A stretch of DNA of 64,000 nucleotides from Kribbella sandramycini. GTDB taxonomy: Bacteria; Actinomycetota; Actinomycetes; Propionibacteriales; Kribbellaceae. The stretch covers positions 434,001-498,000 of the forward strand of contig NZ_JABJRC010000001.1 of the NCBI RefSeq assembly GCF_013131805.1, written 5' to 3'. This document shows, piece by piece, positions 25,728 to 34,229 of this stretch (position 1 is the stretch's first letter; each line of letters begins with the position of its first letter). The notes beneath the pieces were generated by a model. The model made no database searches. It was given only the letters and a program-made list of their open reading frames with translations, and was not told the origin of the DNA. Position numbers and translations under genes: made by a program.

Positions 25728-26950
25728 GCGGTCCGCGCGTCCTGATCATCATCCAGAACCTGTGGGTCCCGTTCGACCGCCGGGTCTGGGAGGAGTGCAA
25801 GGCGCTGAAGGGCGCCGGGTACGACGTCACGGTCGTCTGCCCGAAGGGCCCGGGCGACCCGTCGTACCAGGTGATCGACGGCGTCGCCGTCCATCAGTAC
25901 AAGGCTTACGCGCCGGGCGGCAGCAAGGCGGGGTTCATCCTCGAGTACGCGTACTCGTTCCTGATGACGCTGCTGCTGGTGCTGCGCGCCCGTAAGGCCG
26001 GCAAGTTCCAGGTCCTGCAGGCCTGCAACCCGCCGGACATCTTCTGGCCGATCGCGATCCTGCTCCGCCGGCTGGACCGGACGAAGTTCGTCTTCGACCA
26101 CCACGACCTGTGCCCGGAGCTGTTCCAGTCCCGGTTCGGCGGGACGACGTCCCTGCCGTACAAGGGGTTGCGCTTCCTGGAGCGGATGACGCACCGGACG
26201 GCCGACCACGTGACGTCGACCAACGACTCGTACCGGCGGATCGCGATCACCCGTAGCGGTAAGGCCAACCACGACGTCACCGTCGTCCGCACCGGCCCCG
26301 ACCCGGACAAGCTGCAGCGCAGCACCCCGGACGAGTCGCTGCGCGACGGGCACAAGTACCTGGTCACCTACATCGGCGTGATGGGCCCGCAGGACGGAGT
26401 CGACATCGTCGTCCGCGCGGCCGACCACATCGTCAACAACCTCGGCCGCACCGACATCAAGTTCACGCTGATGGGCGGCGGCGACTCGTTCGACGAGGTC
26501 GTCGCGCTCCGCGACGAGCTGGGGCTGGCCGAGCACATCGAGTTCACCGGCCGGGTGCCGGACGAGACGGTCCGCGCGGTGATGTCGACCGCCGACCTGG
26601 GCCTCTCGCCGGACCCGAAGAACCCGCTGAACGACGTCTCCACGATGAACAAGACGATGGAGTACATGGCGTTCGAGCTGCCCGTCGTCGCCTTCGACCT
26701 GATCGAGACCAAGGTCTCGGCCGCGGACGCCGCGGTGTACGTCGAGCCGAACGACGTCGCAAAGTACGGCCAGGCGATCGTCGACCTGCTGGACGACGAG
26801 GTCGCGCGGCGCCGGATGGGCCGGTTCGGCCGGGATCGGGTCGAGCAGGTGCTCGCCTGGAAGCACCAGCAGAAGGCGTACCTGGAGGTGTACGGCCGGC
26901 TCACCGGTCACGTCACCCCGTTCACCGTCGTCCGCGCGACGGGGTCCTGA
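25724..26950 (+). CDS. Glycosyltransferase family 4
   Basis: The 408-residue protein starts at GTG 25724, with AAGGAG at 25711-25716 and a GTGA overlap with ugd. The N-terminal domain has IIIQNLWVPFDRRVWEE and FVFDHHDLCPELF; the C-terminal donor domain has VTYIGVMGPQDGVD, MGGGDSFDEV, GLSPDPKNPLNDVSTMNKTMEYM (split) and the acidic pair near the end. Enzymes opening with 'pfdrRvw.E' and containing the DHHDL motif are common in exopolysaccharide loci. It may transfer glucuronate made by Ugd; this is inference from position. Confidence 0.88.
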   Translation: MSGPRVLIIIQNLWVPFDRRVWEECKALKGAGYDVTVVCPKGPGDPSYQVIDGVAVHQYKAYAPGGSKAGFILEYAYSFLMTLLLVLRARKAGKFQVLQACNPPDIFWPIAILLRRLDRTKFVFDHHDLCPELFQSRFGGTTSLPYKGLRFLERMTHRTADHVTSTNDSYRRIAITRSGKANHDVTVVRTGPDPDKLQRSTPDESLRDGHKYLVTYIGVMGPQDGVDIVVRAADHIVNNLGRTDIKFTLMGGGDSFDEVVALRDELGLAEHIEFTGRVPDETVRAVMSTADLGLSPDPKNPLNDVSTMNKTMEYMAFELPVVAFDLIETKVSAADAAVYVEPNDVAKYGQAIVDLLDDEVARRRMGRFGRDRVEQVLAWKHQQKAYLEVYGRLTGHVTPFTVVRATGS

Positions 26951-26951
26951 G

Positions 26952-28868
26952 GTGTGCGGGATCGCCGGTTGCTACCAGCAGCGCGACGGTAACGCGCTGG
27001 CCGCGGTGATGAGTGACCGGATCGCGCACCGCGGTCCGGATGCCGCCTCGGTGTACCGCTTCGAGGAGCCGGACGTGTTCGCCGTCCTGGCGCACCGGCG
27101 GCTGTCGATCATCGACCTGTCGTCGGCAGCGGACCAGCCGTTCAGCAAGCGCGGTCTGACGCTTTGCTACAACGGCGAGCTGTACAACTACAAGGAGCTG
27201 CGCGCCGAGCTGGCGAAGTCCGGCGTCGCGTTCCGGACGAACTCCGACACCGAGGTGGTGCTGGAGGCCTGGCGGCGCTGGGGGCCGGACGCGCTCAAGC
27301 GGTTCCGCGGCATGTTCGCGTTCGCGATCCTCGACGAGGAGAGCGGCAGTCTCTACCTGGCCCGCGACCCGCTCGGCATCAAGCCGCTGTACTTCCTGCG
27401 CCGCGGCGACGGCATCCTGTTCGCCTCCGAGCTGAAGGCGATCGTCGCGGCCGTCGGCCCCGAACTGCGGACCGAGCCCGGCGCGCTGATCTCGTCGATG
27501 CTCTACTACTGGCTGCCCGAGCAGCGCTGCGCGATCGAGGGCGTCGAGAAGCTGACGCCCGGCTCGTGGGCCGAGTTCCGGCCGGACGGCGGCAGCCGGC
27601 ACGAGACGTACTGGCGGGTGACCGACGTCGCGACCGAGGCCGCGGCGGGTCCGCCGGCCGACCTGCGCCAAGTGATCGAGGAGTCGGTCGCGGCGCACAT
27701 GGTCGCCGACGTACCGGTCTCGACGTTCCTGAGCGGCGGGCTCGACTCGAGCCTGGTGACCGTGCTGGCCAAGCGGATGGACCCGGCGGTCGACTCGTAC
27801 ACGATCACCTTCCGGGCGCAGGACCAGAAACTCGAAGCGATGCCGGACGACGCGATCTACGCGCGCAAGGTGGCCCAGCAGTTCGGGATCGACCTGCACG
27901 AGATCGAGATCGCGCCGGACGTCGTCGAGCTGCTGCCGCGGGTCGTCGACATGCTCGACGAGCCGATCGGCGACCCGGCCGCGATCAACACGCTGCTGAT
28001 GTGCGACACCGCGCGCGACGCCGGAGTGAAGGTGCTGCTGTCCGGCATGGGCGCCGACGAGCTGTTCGGCGGCTACCGCAAACACCTCGCCTGTGTGATG
28101 GGCGCGCAGTACCAGCAACTGCCCGGCGTCCTGCGCAACGGGCTGATCGGACCAGCCGTACGCCGGCTCCCGGTGACCGTGCGCGGGCGCGGCCTGCGCT
28201 ACGCGCGCTGGGCGAAGCGGTTCGAGACGTTCGCGAACCTGCCCGAGGAAGAAGCCTTCCGGCGCAGCTACACGATGTACGACGGCGATCAGCTGACCGG
28301 GCTGCTGAGCCCGGACCTGGAGCCGTACGTCGGGAAGCTGCTCGCCGAGCACAGCGACATCTACCACGACACGACCCTCGACGATCACGTGAACCGGATG
28401 TGCCTGGCCGACTCGCGGATGTTCCTGCCCGGGCTGAACCTGGCCTACACCGACCGGTCGTCGATGGCCGCCTCGACCGAGGTCCGGACGCCGTTCGTCG
28501 ACCCGATCGTCGCGCGCGCGGCGTTCTCGATCCCGGGCAGCCAGAAGATCCACCGGCGGGTGAGCAAGCTGGCGCTGAAGAAGGCGGCCGAGGCGTGGTT
28601 GCCGAAGGAGATCATCTACCGGCCGAAGGCGTCGTTCAGCGCGCCGCTGCGGGCCTGGGTGCGGAACGACCTGCGCGAGCTGGTCGACGACACCCTGCTG
28701 CGCGGCGAGCTGGTCGAAAGCGGGTTCCTGCAGCGGGCCGCCGTGCAGCGGCTCGTGGACGACGAACGCGCCGGGCGTGAGGACTATTCGAAGCAGATCT
28801 GGCAGTTGCTGACGCTGGAGACGTGGACGCGGCACATGCGTTCCCTCGGCGTGACGATCACCTCCTAA
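26952..28868 (+). CDS. asnB: Asparagine synthase (glutamine-hydrolysing), AsnB-like
   Basis: The protein has 638 residues. GTG 26952 places Cys2 (MCGIAGC) as the N-terminal glutaminase nucleophile. RIAHRGPDA, HRRLSIIDLS, YNGELYNY and the PP-loop SGGLDSS of the synthetase domain are intact, as is GMGADELFGGYRKH. In polysaccharide operons AsnB-like proteins are thought to transfer ammonia to a carboxylate, for example amidating a uronic acid. Here it lies two genes after ugd, so amidation of glucuronate is plausible. A housekeeping asparagine synthetase is the alternative. Confidence 0.9.
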   Translation: MCGIAGCYQQRDGNALAAVMSDRIAHRGPDAASVYRFEEPDVFAVLAHRRLSIIDLSSAADQPFSKRGLTLCYNGELYNYKELRAELAKSGVAFRTNSDTEVVLEAWRRWGPDALKRFRGMFAFAILDEESGSLYLARDPLGIKPLYFLRRGDGILFASELKAIVAAVGPELRTEPGALISSMLYYWLPEQRCAIEGVEKLTPGSWAEFRPDGGSRHETYWRVTDVATEAAAGPPADLRQVIEESVAAHMVADVPVSTFLSGGLDSSLVTVLAKRMDPAVDSYTITFRAQDQKLEAMPDDAIYARKVAQQFGIDLHEIEIAPDVVELLPRVVDMLDEPIGDPAAINTLLMCDTARDAGVKVLLSGMGADELFGGYRKHLACVMGAQYQQLPGVLRNGLIGPAVRRLPVTVRGRGLRYARWAKRFETFANLPEEEAFRRSYTMYDGDQLTGLLSPDLEPYVGKLLAEHSDIYHDTTLDDHVNRMCLADSRMFLPGLNLAYTDRSSMAASTEVRTPFVDPIVARAAFSIPGSQKIHRRVSKLALKKAAEAWLPKEIIYRPKASFSAPLRAWVRNDLRELVDDTLLRGELVESGFLQRAAVQRLVDDERAGREDYSKQIWQLLTLETWTRHMRSLGVTITS

Positions 28869-28880
28869 GGACACAGACAT

Positions 28881-31025
28881 ATGAAGCAGGTTGCGCAGAA
28901 CTACAAGTCCGGTGAGCTGGCGGTTCTCGACGTCCCGCCGCCCGGGTGCCGGCCCGGCGGCGTGCTGGTGCGCTCGCTGTACTCGCTGATCTCGACCGGG
29001 ACCGAGCTGATGAAGGTCGGCGAGGCGAAACTGTCGCTGGTCGGTAAGGCGAAGGCGCGGCCGGACCAGGTGAAGAAGGTCCTGGACACGGTCGCCCAGC
29101 AGGGTCTGCGGAACACGTACCAGAAGGTGATGAACAAGCTCGACTCCTACACGCCGCTGGGCTACTCGCTGTGCGGCGTCGTGGTCGAGGTCGGGGCGGG
29201 GGCCGAGGAGTTCTCGGTCGGTCAGCTGGTCGCTGCCGCGGGCAACGAGTTCGCGCTGCACGCGGAGTACAACTGGGTGCCGGTGAACCTGTGCGTGCCG
29301 GTGCCGGACGGCGTCCGGCCGGAGGAGGCCGCATTCTCGACGGTCGGCGCGATCGCGATGCAGGGTGTTCGGCAGGCCGAGGTGCAGCTGGGTGAGACCG
29401 CTGTGGTGATCGGGCTGGGGCTGGTCGGTCAGCTGTGTGTGCGGCTGCTCGTCGCGGCCGGCGTCCGCGTGTTCGGGATCGACACCGTCGAGGACCGCTG
29501 CCGGATGGCGGAGAAGGCGGGCGCGCTGCACTGCTCGTCACCGGACGACGTCGCGGCCCTCGAGCGGTCGTTGCTGGCGGCATCCAACGGTCTGGGTGCC
29601 GACCACATCCTGCTCGCTGCCGGCGGCTCCTCCAACGGGCCCGTCGAGACGGCCGCCCGGCTGGCCCGCGACCGGGCCCGCATCGTCGACATCGGCAAGA
29701 CCAAACTCGACCTGCCCTGGAACGCTTACTACGACAAAGAACTCGACCTCCGTTTCTCCCGCTCCTACGGCCCCGGCCGCTACGACGACCGCTACGAGCT
29801 CCAGGGCATCGACTACCCGGCCGGCTACGTCCGCTGGACCGAACGCCGCAACCTGGAGTGCTTCGTCGATCTCATCGCCCGCGAACAGATCGACATCGGC
29901 TCGCTGATCGCCGCCACCTTCCCGATCGCCGACGCGACGGACGCCTACAGCAAACTGTCGACCGGCTCCGTCCCCGGCGTCGGCTTCCTCTTCGAGTACC
30001 CCGATGTACCGTTGGAGCAGGCGAAGCAGGTCGCGCCGCGTGTCGAGCAACCCGGCAAGAGCACGAGCGGCGCGGTTCGGCTGGGGTTTGTGGGGGCCGG
30101 CAATTATGCGTCGAGCATGTTGTTGCCGCATTTGCAGGGGAACGACGATGCGGTGCTGGCTCGGGTGGCTACCAACAAGAGCTTGTCGGCGGCCAATGCG
30201 CAGCGGAAGTTCGGGTTCGAGGCGATCTCGACGGATGCGGACGAGGTGCTGGGCGACGAGAGCCTGGATGCGATCTTCGTGGTGACGCGGCACAGTACGC
30301 ATGCGGAGCTCACGTGCCGGGCGCTGGAGGCCGGGAAGGCGGTGTTCGTCGAGAAGCCGCTGGCGCTGACGACCGACGAGGTCGACCGGATCGTGGCGAC
30401 GGTGGAGGCGACCGGGAACGACCGGCTGATGGTCGGGTTCAACCGGCGGTTCGCGCCGTTGCTGACGGATCTGCGGCAGCGGTTCGGGGACCCGGGCGGC
30501 AACTCGTCGCTGCGCTACCTGGTGAACGCGGGCAAACTCGATCCGTCGAGCTGGTACCTGGACCAGGGCAAGGAGGGCAGCCGGTTCGCGGGTGAGGGCG
30601 GGCACTTCATCGACACCCTCGCCTGGTGGCTCGACAGCACGCCGACCGAGGTGTACGCCGTCCCCGGCCCGGACGCGGGCGACGTCGTGGTGACGCTGCG
30701 GTTCGCGAACGGCTCGGTCGGGACGATCAGCTACGTGGGCGGCGGTAACGCGCGCTTCCCCAAGGAGACGATCGACATCACCGGCGGCGGCCGCAACGCC
30801 CGCCTGGACAACTTCGGCAGCGCCTCGGTCTGGAGCGGCCGCAAACCCGCGACCCGCAAGGCCCGCGGGACCGACAAAGGCCAGCGCGTCGAACTGGAGC
30901 GTTTCGTCCAGGCGGTCAAGACCGGCAGCCCGATGCCGATCTCCTTCGACTCGCTCATTGCCACCACCCGCGCCACCATCGCCGTCGACCGGAGCCTGGC
31001 ATCCGGCGCACCGGAAAAGGTATGA
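28881..31025 (+). CDS. Two-domain oxidoreductase: zinc-type dehydrogenase fused to Gfo/Idh/MocA
   Basis: The protein has 714 residues. The first domain (about 1-375) is a medium-chain dehydrogenase-like fold with VVVEVGAGAEEFSVG and the NAD loop VVIGLGLVGQL. The second (about 398-714) is a Gfo/Idh/MocA oxidoreductase with GFVGAGN (402-408), the EKPLAL catalytic motif and GGHFIDTLAWWL. This fusion commonly accompanies heparinase-like genes in surface-polysaccharide loci; its substrate is not established. Base composition of the coding strand flips from C-rich to G-rich close to the domain junction (about 30060). ATGA coupling to the next gene. Confidence 0.88.
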   Translation: MKQVAQNYKSGELAVLDVPPPGCRPGGVLVRSLYSLISTGTELMKVGEAKLSLVGKAKARPDQVKKVLDTVAQQGLRNTYQKVMNKLDSYTPLGYSLCGVVVEVGAGAEEFSVGQLVAAAGNEFALHAEYNWVPVNLCVPVPDGVRPEEAAFSTVGAIAMQGVRQAEVQLGETAVVIGLGLVGQLCVRLLVAAGVRVFGIDTVEDRCRMAEKAGALHCSSPDDVAALERSLLAASNGLGADHILLAAGGSSNGPVETAARLARDRARIVDIGKTKLDLPWNAYYDKELDLRFSRSYGPGRYDDRYELQGIDYPAGYVRWTERRNLECFVDLIAREQIDIGSLIAATFPIADATDAYSKLSTGSVPGVGFLFEYPDVPLEQAKQVAPRVEQPGKSTSGAVRLGFVGAGNYASSMLLPHLQGNDDAVLARVATNKSLSAANAQRKFGFEAISTDADEVLGDESLDAIFVVTRHSTHAELTCRALEAGKAVFVEKPLALTTDEVDRIVATVEATGNDRLMVGFNRRFAPLLTDLRQRFGDPGGNSSLRYLVNAGKLDPSSWYLDQGKEGSRFAGEGGHFIDTLAWWLDSTPTEVYAVPGPDAGDVVVTLRFANGSVGTISYVGGGNARFPKETIDITGGGRNARLDNFGSASVWSGRKPATRKARGTDKGQRVELERFVQAVKTGSPMPISFDSLIATTRATIAVDRSLASGAPEKV

Positions 31026-32950
31026 GCCGTCAACCCCTCGGGTGGTACATCCGGCGGCTGCGCCGGATGTCCCCCGCCGAACTGATCTGGCGCACCACCG
31101 ACCACGGACGACGTACTGCCTGGGCGTACCAACAGGTCCGCCCCGGGCAGGACCCGCAGCCGCCGGGCACGCTACGCAACGATCTGACCTTCCGGACGAC
31201 GCTCCCGCCCCAGGCGGCATGCGTCGTACCGGAGGCGGCCCGTGCGCAGGTGATCGCGACGGCCGACGAGATCCTGGCCGGCCGGCTCGAAGTCCTCGGA
31301 ACCGACCGCACGGACCTAGAAGCGCCGGACTGGTTCCGCGACCCGATCACCGGCCGCCGGTCCGACCCGGCGCAGTACGTCTTCCGGCTGAACCACCGCA
31401 ACGAGGATGCCGTCGGCAACATCAAGCAGGTCTGGGAGCTGTCCCGGCACCACCATCTCACCCAGCTCGCCGCCGCCTGGTACCTGACGCACGACGACAA
31501 GTACGCCGATCGCGTCGCCGAGCATCTGAACGACTGGTGGCGGTCCAACCCGTTCCTGTCCGGCGTGCACTGGGCGAGCGGGATCGAGGTCGGCATCCGC
31601 CTGATCAGCTGGACGTGGATCCGCCGCCTGCTGAACGACTGGCCCGAGATCACCGACCTGTTCGAGCACAACGAGCTCGCGCTGAACCAGATCCGCTGGC
31701 ACCAGCGCTACCTGGCCGCGTTCCGCAGCCGCGGCTCGTCAGCCAACAACCATGTGATCGCCGAGGCCGCCGGCCAGCTCGTCGGCGCCTGTGCGTTCCC
31801 CTGGTTCCGCGAGAGCGCCAAATGGCGCACCGACGCCGCAGCGCTGCTCGAACGCGAGCTGGACGCCAACACGTTCCCCTCCGGCGTCAACCGCGAGCTG
31901 GCCACCGACTACCACCGCTTCGTCTCCGAACTCGGCCTGTACGCCGCTCTGGAGGCGGACCTGGCCGGACACCCACTCAGCCCAGCCACCTGGTCCCTGC
32001 TGACCCGTACGGCGGATGTCTCCGCAGCCATCGTCGACAGCACGCTCCGCCCACCACGTCAGGGCGACGACGACGAGGGCATGGTGCTGGTGCTCGACCC
32101 ACCAGATGTGCACAGCTGGTCGGCGTACGTCGCACTGGCCGGAGCCGTCGTCGGTACGGCGCCGTGGTGGCCGACAGTCCCGCAGACGGCGACGTCCGTC
32201 CTGGTTGGCGCTCTGATCGAGGGAACACAGGGCGAGCGCCCGGCGGAGAAGCCTGGTCACTTCAACGATGCCGGGCTGACCATCCTGCGTAGTAGCGACG
32301 AAGGCCCGGAGATCTGGGTCCGTGGTGACGCGGGCCCGCACGGCTTCCTGTCGATCGCAGCGCACGCCCACTGCGATGCACTGTCGCTGGAGGTCCGGGT
32401 CGGGGGCGTCGACGTCCTGGCCGACCCGGGAACGTACTGCTACCACGGTGAAGAGGAGTGGCGGAACTACTTCCGCTCGACGATCGGCCACAACACCGTC
32501 GAGGTGAACGGCGCCGAACAGTCCACCTGGGGCGGACCGTTCCTCTGGCTCCGCGGTGCGTCCGGTCGCCTCCGCCAGTACGACAAGTCGACCTGGGACG
32601 CCGAACACGACGGCTACACCCCCGTCACGCACCGCCGGCACACCCGGCTGGACAACGGCGTCCTGCACGTCGAGGACCACCTGGACGCCGCCGCCGACGT
32701 CCGCATCGCCTGGCACCTCGGACCGGACGTCACCGCCGAACTGGACGGCAGCACAGCCCGCCTCACCTGGCCGACCGGTACGGCGCTCGCTGAACTGCCA
32801 GCCGGTCTGAAATGGACTGAACACCGAGGCGGTGAGCTCGGCTGGTACTCCCCGCGGTTCGGTCGCAAAGTGCCCGCTACCACGCTCATCGGCTCCGGAC
32901 AGCTAACTCCGGAGAGTCCTGCGACGAGTACCTTCCGTTTTCGCAGTTAA
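31022..32950 (+). CDS. Heparinase II/III-like / alginate lyase family protein
   Basis: The 642-residue protein has an N-terminal alpha-barrel domain (about 80-330: YVFRLNHRNED, WASGIEVGIRLISW, the SSANNHVIAEAAG motif with the Asn-His pair, ELATDYHRF) and a C-terminal beta-sandwich (about 385-600: AAHAHCDALSLEV, LADPGTYCYHGEEEWRNYFR, STIGHNTVEVNG). These match the heparinase II/III family, which cleaves uronate-containing polymers by beta-elimination. No signal peptide is seen, so it may act on lipid-linked material or be exported otherwise. A uronic acid polymer would fit the ugd gene upstream. Confidence 0.85.
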   Translation: MSRQPLGWYIRRLRRMSPAELIWRTTDHGRRTAWAYQQVRPGQDPQPPGTLRNDLTFRTTLPPQAACVVPEAARAQVIATADEILAGRLEVLGTDRTDLEAPDWFRDPITGRRSDPAQYVFRLNHRNEDAVGNIKQVWELSRHHHLTQLAAAWYLTHDDKYADRVAEHLNDWWRSNPFLSGVHWASGIEVGIRLISWTWIRRLLNDWPEITDLFEHNELALNQIRWHQRYLAAFRSRGSSANNHVIAEAAGQLVGACAFPWFRESAKWRTDAAALLERELDANTFPSGVNRELATDYHRFVSELGLYAALEADLAGHPLSPATWSLLTRTADVSAAIVDSTLRPPRQGDDDEGMVLVLDPPDVHSWSAYVALAGAVVGTAPWWPTVPQTATSVLVGALIEGTQGERPAEKPGHFNDAGLTILRSSDEGPEIWVRGDAGPHGFLSIAAHAHCDALSLEVRVGGVDVLADPGTYCYHGEEEWRNYFRSTIGHNTVEVNGAEQSTWGGPFLWLRGASGRLRQYDKSTWDAEHDGYTPVTHRRHTRLDNGVLHVEDHLDAAADVRIAWHLGPDVTAELDGSTARLTWPTGTALAELPAGLKWTEHRGGELGWYSPRFGRKVPATTLIGSGQLTPESPATSTFRFRS

Positions 32951-32953
32951 CGG

Positions 32954-32980
32954 TGTATCAGGGCAGTCTGTGCCTCCTCT
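32954..32980 (+). promoter_or_regulatory. Candidate polysaccharide-regulon promoter before the chain-length genes
   Basis: TGTATCAG begins at 32954 (core 32954-32960) and CTCT follows after 16 bases (32977-32980), leading into TATATA-like sequence; the GTG start is 37 bases further on. It lies four bases after the stop of the heparinase-like gene, making 33018 the start of a new transcription unit. Confidence 0.5.
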
Positions 32981-33017
32981 ATATACGCGAACGAATTGAC
33001 GTTCTTGGAGGGGGCCC

Positions 33018-34229
33018 GTGAGTGCTCAGCAGCTGGATGTGAAGAAGTCGTGGCAGGCGATCAGGCGGTCGCGGCTGCTGATGGCTGTGATGGCCGTGGT
33101 CGGTCTGCTGCTCGGCGTGGCCTACGCATTCGTGCGGCCGCCGATGTACACGTCCGCCGCGCTGGTGGTGCTGCCGCCGCCGACTGCGATCGCGGGCTCG
33201 ACTGCGGGTTCGCAGAGTATCGAGACCCAGGTCTACATCGCGGAGAGCGGCCCGGTCCTGCACAGCGCGGGCCAGAACCTGCAGCCCGCGCTGTCCACCG
33301 AGACGGTCCGGTCGCGGGTGAAGGCGACCGCGGTCACCGACGACGTGATCCGGATCGAGGCCAAGGGCACATCGGCGCGCCAGTCGGTCCGGCTCGCCAA
33401 CGCGGTCGCGCAGGTCTACCTGGTCTTCGTCACGACCGACAAGCAGCTGCCGGGTGACCTCGGCAAGCGCACCGGCGCGCGGTTGCTCGAGGGCGCCGCG
33501 GAGGCGCACGGCGGCAACATGTTCGTCCACGCGGCGACGTACGGCGGTCTGGGCGCACTGCTCGGCGCGGTCGCCGGCGCGATCATCGTGCTGGCCCGGG
33601 CCCGCGGCGACCGCAGGCTGCGGCTGCGCGACGAAATCTCGGACGCCGTCGGGCTGCCGGTCCTCGCGTCCGTCTCCTCCTACCCGGCCCAGGACCCCTC
33701 CGACTGGGCGGAGCTGCTGGAGAACTACACGCCGACCGCGGTCGATGCCTGGAGCCTGCGCAAGACGCTGCACCACCTGGAGCTGGACGCCAAGGGCGGC
33801 CCGCCGCTCTCGCTGACCGTCATCACCTTCGCGGACGACGACAAGGCCCGCTCGCTCGGTCCGCAGCTGGCCGCGTTCGCCTCGACCTTCGGGATCACCA
33901 CGTCTCTGGTGATCGACCAGATCCACACCGACGACCGCGGGAACGTTGCCCTCGACATCTACCTGACGCTGGTCGACCGGGACGACCCGCAGCCCGAGGG
34001 TGAGCCGACCACCCGGACCATCATCGCGCTCTCGGCCGGCACCGTGACCGCTGAGGAGCTGGCCCGGCTGGCGGTCGCCACCACCGCCGACGATCGGACC
34101 ATCGACGGCATCGTCGTCACCGATCCCGACCCGTTCGACCGGACGATCGGCCGGGTCGCGCAGTCGCAGCGCCGTTCGGGCTCGCGGCTCCCCACGCTTC
34201 TCACCGGCACGGCAAGGCGGAACCGATGA
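33018..34229 (+). CDS. Wzz/chain-length-determinant-like membrane protein with degenerate P-loop domain
   Basis: The 403-residue protein begins at GTG 33018 with GGAGGGGGC upstream. One membrane span is at about 20-38 and a second at about 177-195; between them lies the extracytoplasmic region with SAALVVLPPP as in Wzz proteins. The C-terminal cytoplasmic part (about 230-403) follows the strand pattern of BY-kinases (SLTVITFADDDKARSLG, then SLVIDQ and TIIALSAGTV) but the Walker A lysine/serine loop is absent. It probably sets chain length together with the next protein, without kinase activity of its own. Confidence 0.75.
   Translation: MSAQQLDVKKSWQAIRRSRLLMAVMAVVGLLLGVAYAFVRPPMYTSAALVVLPPPTAIAGSTAGSQSIETQVYIAESGPVLHSAGQNLQPALSTETVRSRVKATAVTDDVIRIEAKGTSARQSVRLANAVAQVYLVFVTTDKQLPGDLGKRTGARLLEGAAEAHGGNMFVHAATYGGLGALLGAVAGAIIVLARARGDRRLRLRDEISDAVGLPVLASVSSYPAQDPSDWAELLENYTPTAVDAWSLRKTLHHLELDAKGGPPLSLTVITFADDDKARSLGPQLAAFASTFGITTSLVIDQIHTDDRGNVALDIYLTLVDRDDPQPEGEPTTRTIIALSAGTVTAEELARLAVATTADDRTIDGIVVTDPDPFDRTIGRVAQSQRRSGSRLPTLLTGTARRNR

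Noticed and set aside
26922..29531. A minus-strand open frame of about 870 codons over asnB and the fused oxidoreductase
   Set aside because: It is a shadow of two strongly supported plus-strand genes and has no domain.
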